The translations under genes and the position numbers were made by a program. DNA of 15,289 nt from JADJQU01 sp035490315. GTDB taxonomy: Bacteria > Planctomycetota > UBA1135 > GCA-002686595. Under the pieces are notes generated by a model. That model saw only the letters and a program-made list of their open reading frames with translations. It was not told the DNA's origin and ran no database searches. Location of the stretch: contig DATHET010000264.1 of assembly GCA_035490315.1 (NCBI GenBank), forward strand, positions 1 to 15,289. Direction: 5' to 3'. Of this stretch, positions 14,793 through 15,289 are shown in pieces (positions within the stretch are counted from its first letter, which is position 1; each line of letters begins with the position of its first letter).

Positions 14793-15289
14793 TTCTGTGC
14801 GTCGGGAGGGGTGATCCCCGAATCGGTCGAGGAATCGGCGAGGGTGATCGTCGGCCCGCGCACGTCGAGCTTCATGGAATCGATGCTGCCGATCTGGAAG
14901 CTGGTGATGTGCTGGTAGGCGCCCCAACCCAGGTTGCCGCAGTTGACCACCACGGCGATCGCGAGTTGCGGGTGGGACTCGAGCAGCTTGCGGTCGATCT
15001 CGACCTCGAGCTTCGCTTCCTTCTTGGACAGCGAGACCTCGATGTCGGGGTGGCTGGGCTTGAGCAGGCGCTGCTCCAGGGTCCACGACTGGCCCTTGCG
15101 CGGCTTGAACTGCCCGAAGGTCACGTACTTGCCATGGCGCTCCGGCCGCACGACCTTCTCGATCGTGCGCGGATCGTCGATGTCGGCGAGGTCGGCGTCG
15201 TCGCCGACGATCAGGTAGATCGAGACCACTTCGTCGAGCTCGACGCCGCGCACGGAGAGGTCCATCGACCCGGGCCCCATGAACGGGAT
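14789..15289 (-). CDS. Probable TssJ-like T6SS protein, 5' end outside window
   Basis: The frame is open to the right edge, so 166 residues are visible and the true start is probably upstream. An ATG lies at 15280 and another at 15265, but neither has a clear ribosome binding site in the bases shown. I cannot identify the protein firmly by sequence. It is mostly alternating hydrophobic and polar residues, suggesting a beta-rich fold, with a segment VVSIYLIVGDDADLADID that loosely resembles the 'VriYqL...F..ad' strand and loop of TssJ, and a later hydrophobic strand LAIAVVVNCGNLGWG. Its size and its place directly before tssK match the common tssJ-tssK-tssL order. TssJ is the outer-membrane lipoprotein of the T6SS membrane complex. 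No signal peptide or lipobox cysteine is visible; either it lies beyond the edge or this is not a lipoprotein. The stop overlaps the tssK start (ATGA), implying translational coupling. An accessory T6SS protein of another family is the main alternative. Confidence 0.45.
   Translation of the reverse strand: MPFMGPGSMDLSVRGVELDEVVSIYLIVGDDADLADIDDPRTIEKVVRPERHGKYVTFGQFKPRKGQSWTLEQRLLKPSHPDIEVSLSKKEAKLEVEIDRKLLESHPQLAIAVVVNCGNLGWGAYQHITSFQIGSIDSMKLDVRGPTITLADSSTDSGITPPDAQK

Noticed and set aside
13425..15086. A longer TssK starting at an ATG at 15086.
   Set aside because: The extra 98 codons read out of frame through the upstream gene. The TssK signature begins right after the ATG at 14792, which overlaps the upstream stop.

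Overview
The window is a block of a type VI secretion system (T6SS) operon. Every supported gene is on the minus strand, so transcription runs from the right edge to the left edge. The DNA is very GC-rich (visually about two thirds G+C) and densely packed. It reads as a chromosome of a Gram-negative, double-membrane bacterium. The phylum cannot be fixed from this sequence: a high-GC proteobacterial, myxobacterial-like or planctomycete-like host would all fit.

Layout in transcription order (right to left): a TssJ-position protein cut by the right edge (14789-15289), tssK baseplate (13425-14792), tssL (12700-13410) and tssM (8311-12645) membrane complex, tagF regulator (7174-8307), tssA cap/initiator (5977-7071), sheath genes tssB (5392-5901) and tssC (3886-5388), a second tssC-like gene (2318-3814), tagJ (1498-2292), baseplate tssE (1003-1488) and tssF, cut by the left edge (1-1006). 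Junctions are tight: ATGA and GTGA stop/start overlaps and gaps of 3-102 nt. No gap exceeds 102 nt, and I see no terminator, RNA gene, mobile element or CRISPR array.

How it works together (family knowledge): TssL and TssM, normally with the lipoprotein TssJ, span the envelope. TssK, TssE and TssF, with TssG (not in view), form the baseplate on this complex. TssA primes and caps the tail. TssB and TssC polymerise into the contractile sheath around an Hcp tube. TagJ links TssB to the recycling ATPase ClpV in systems that carry it. TagF restrains firing post-translationally.

The system is recognisable and not a new class. Its odd points are: a diverged second TssC in the place where hcp sits in some related operons; a TagF interrupted by a roughly 52-residue Ser/Asp-rich tract; a very divergent TssJ-position protein; a long TssM; and a TssL without a peptidoglycan-binding domain. 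Hcp, VgrG, PAAR, TssG, ClpV and the Fha/PpkA/PppA phospho-switch are not encoded in this window.
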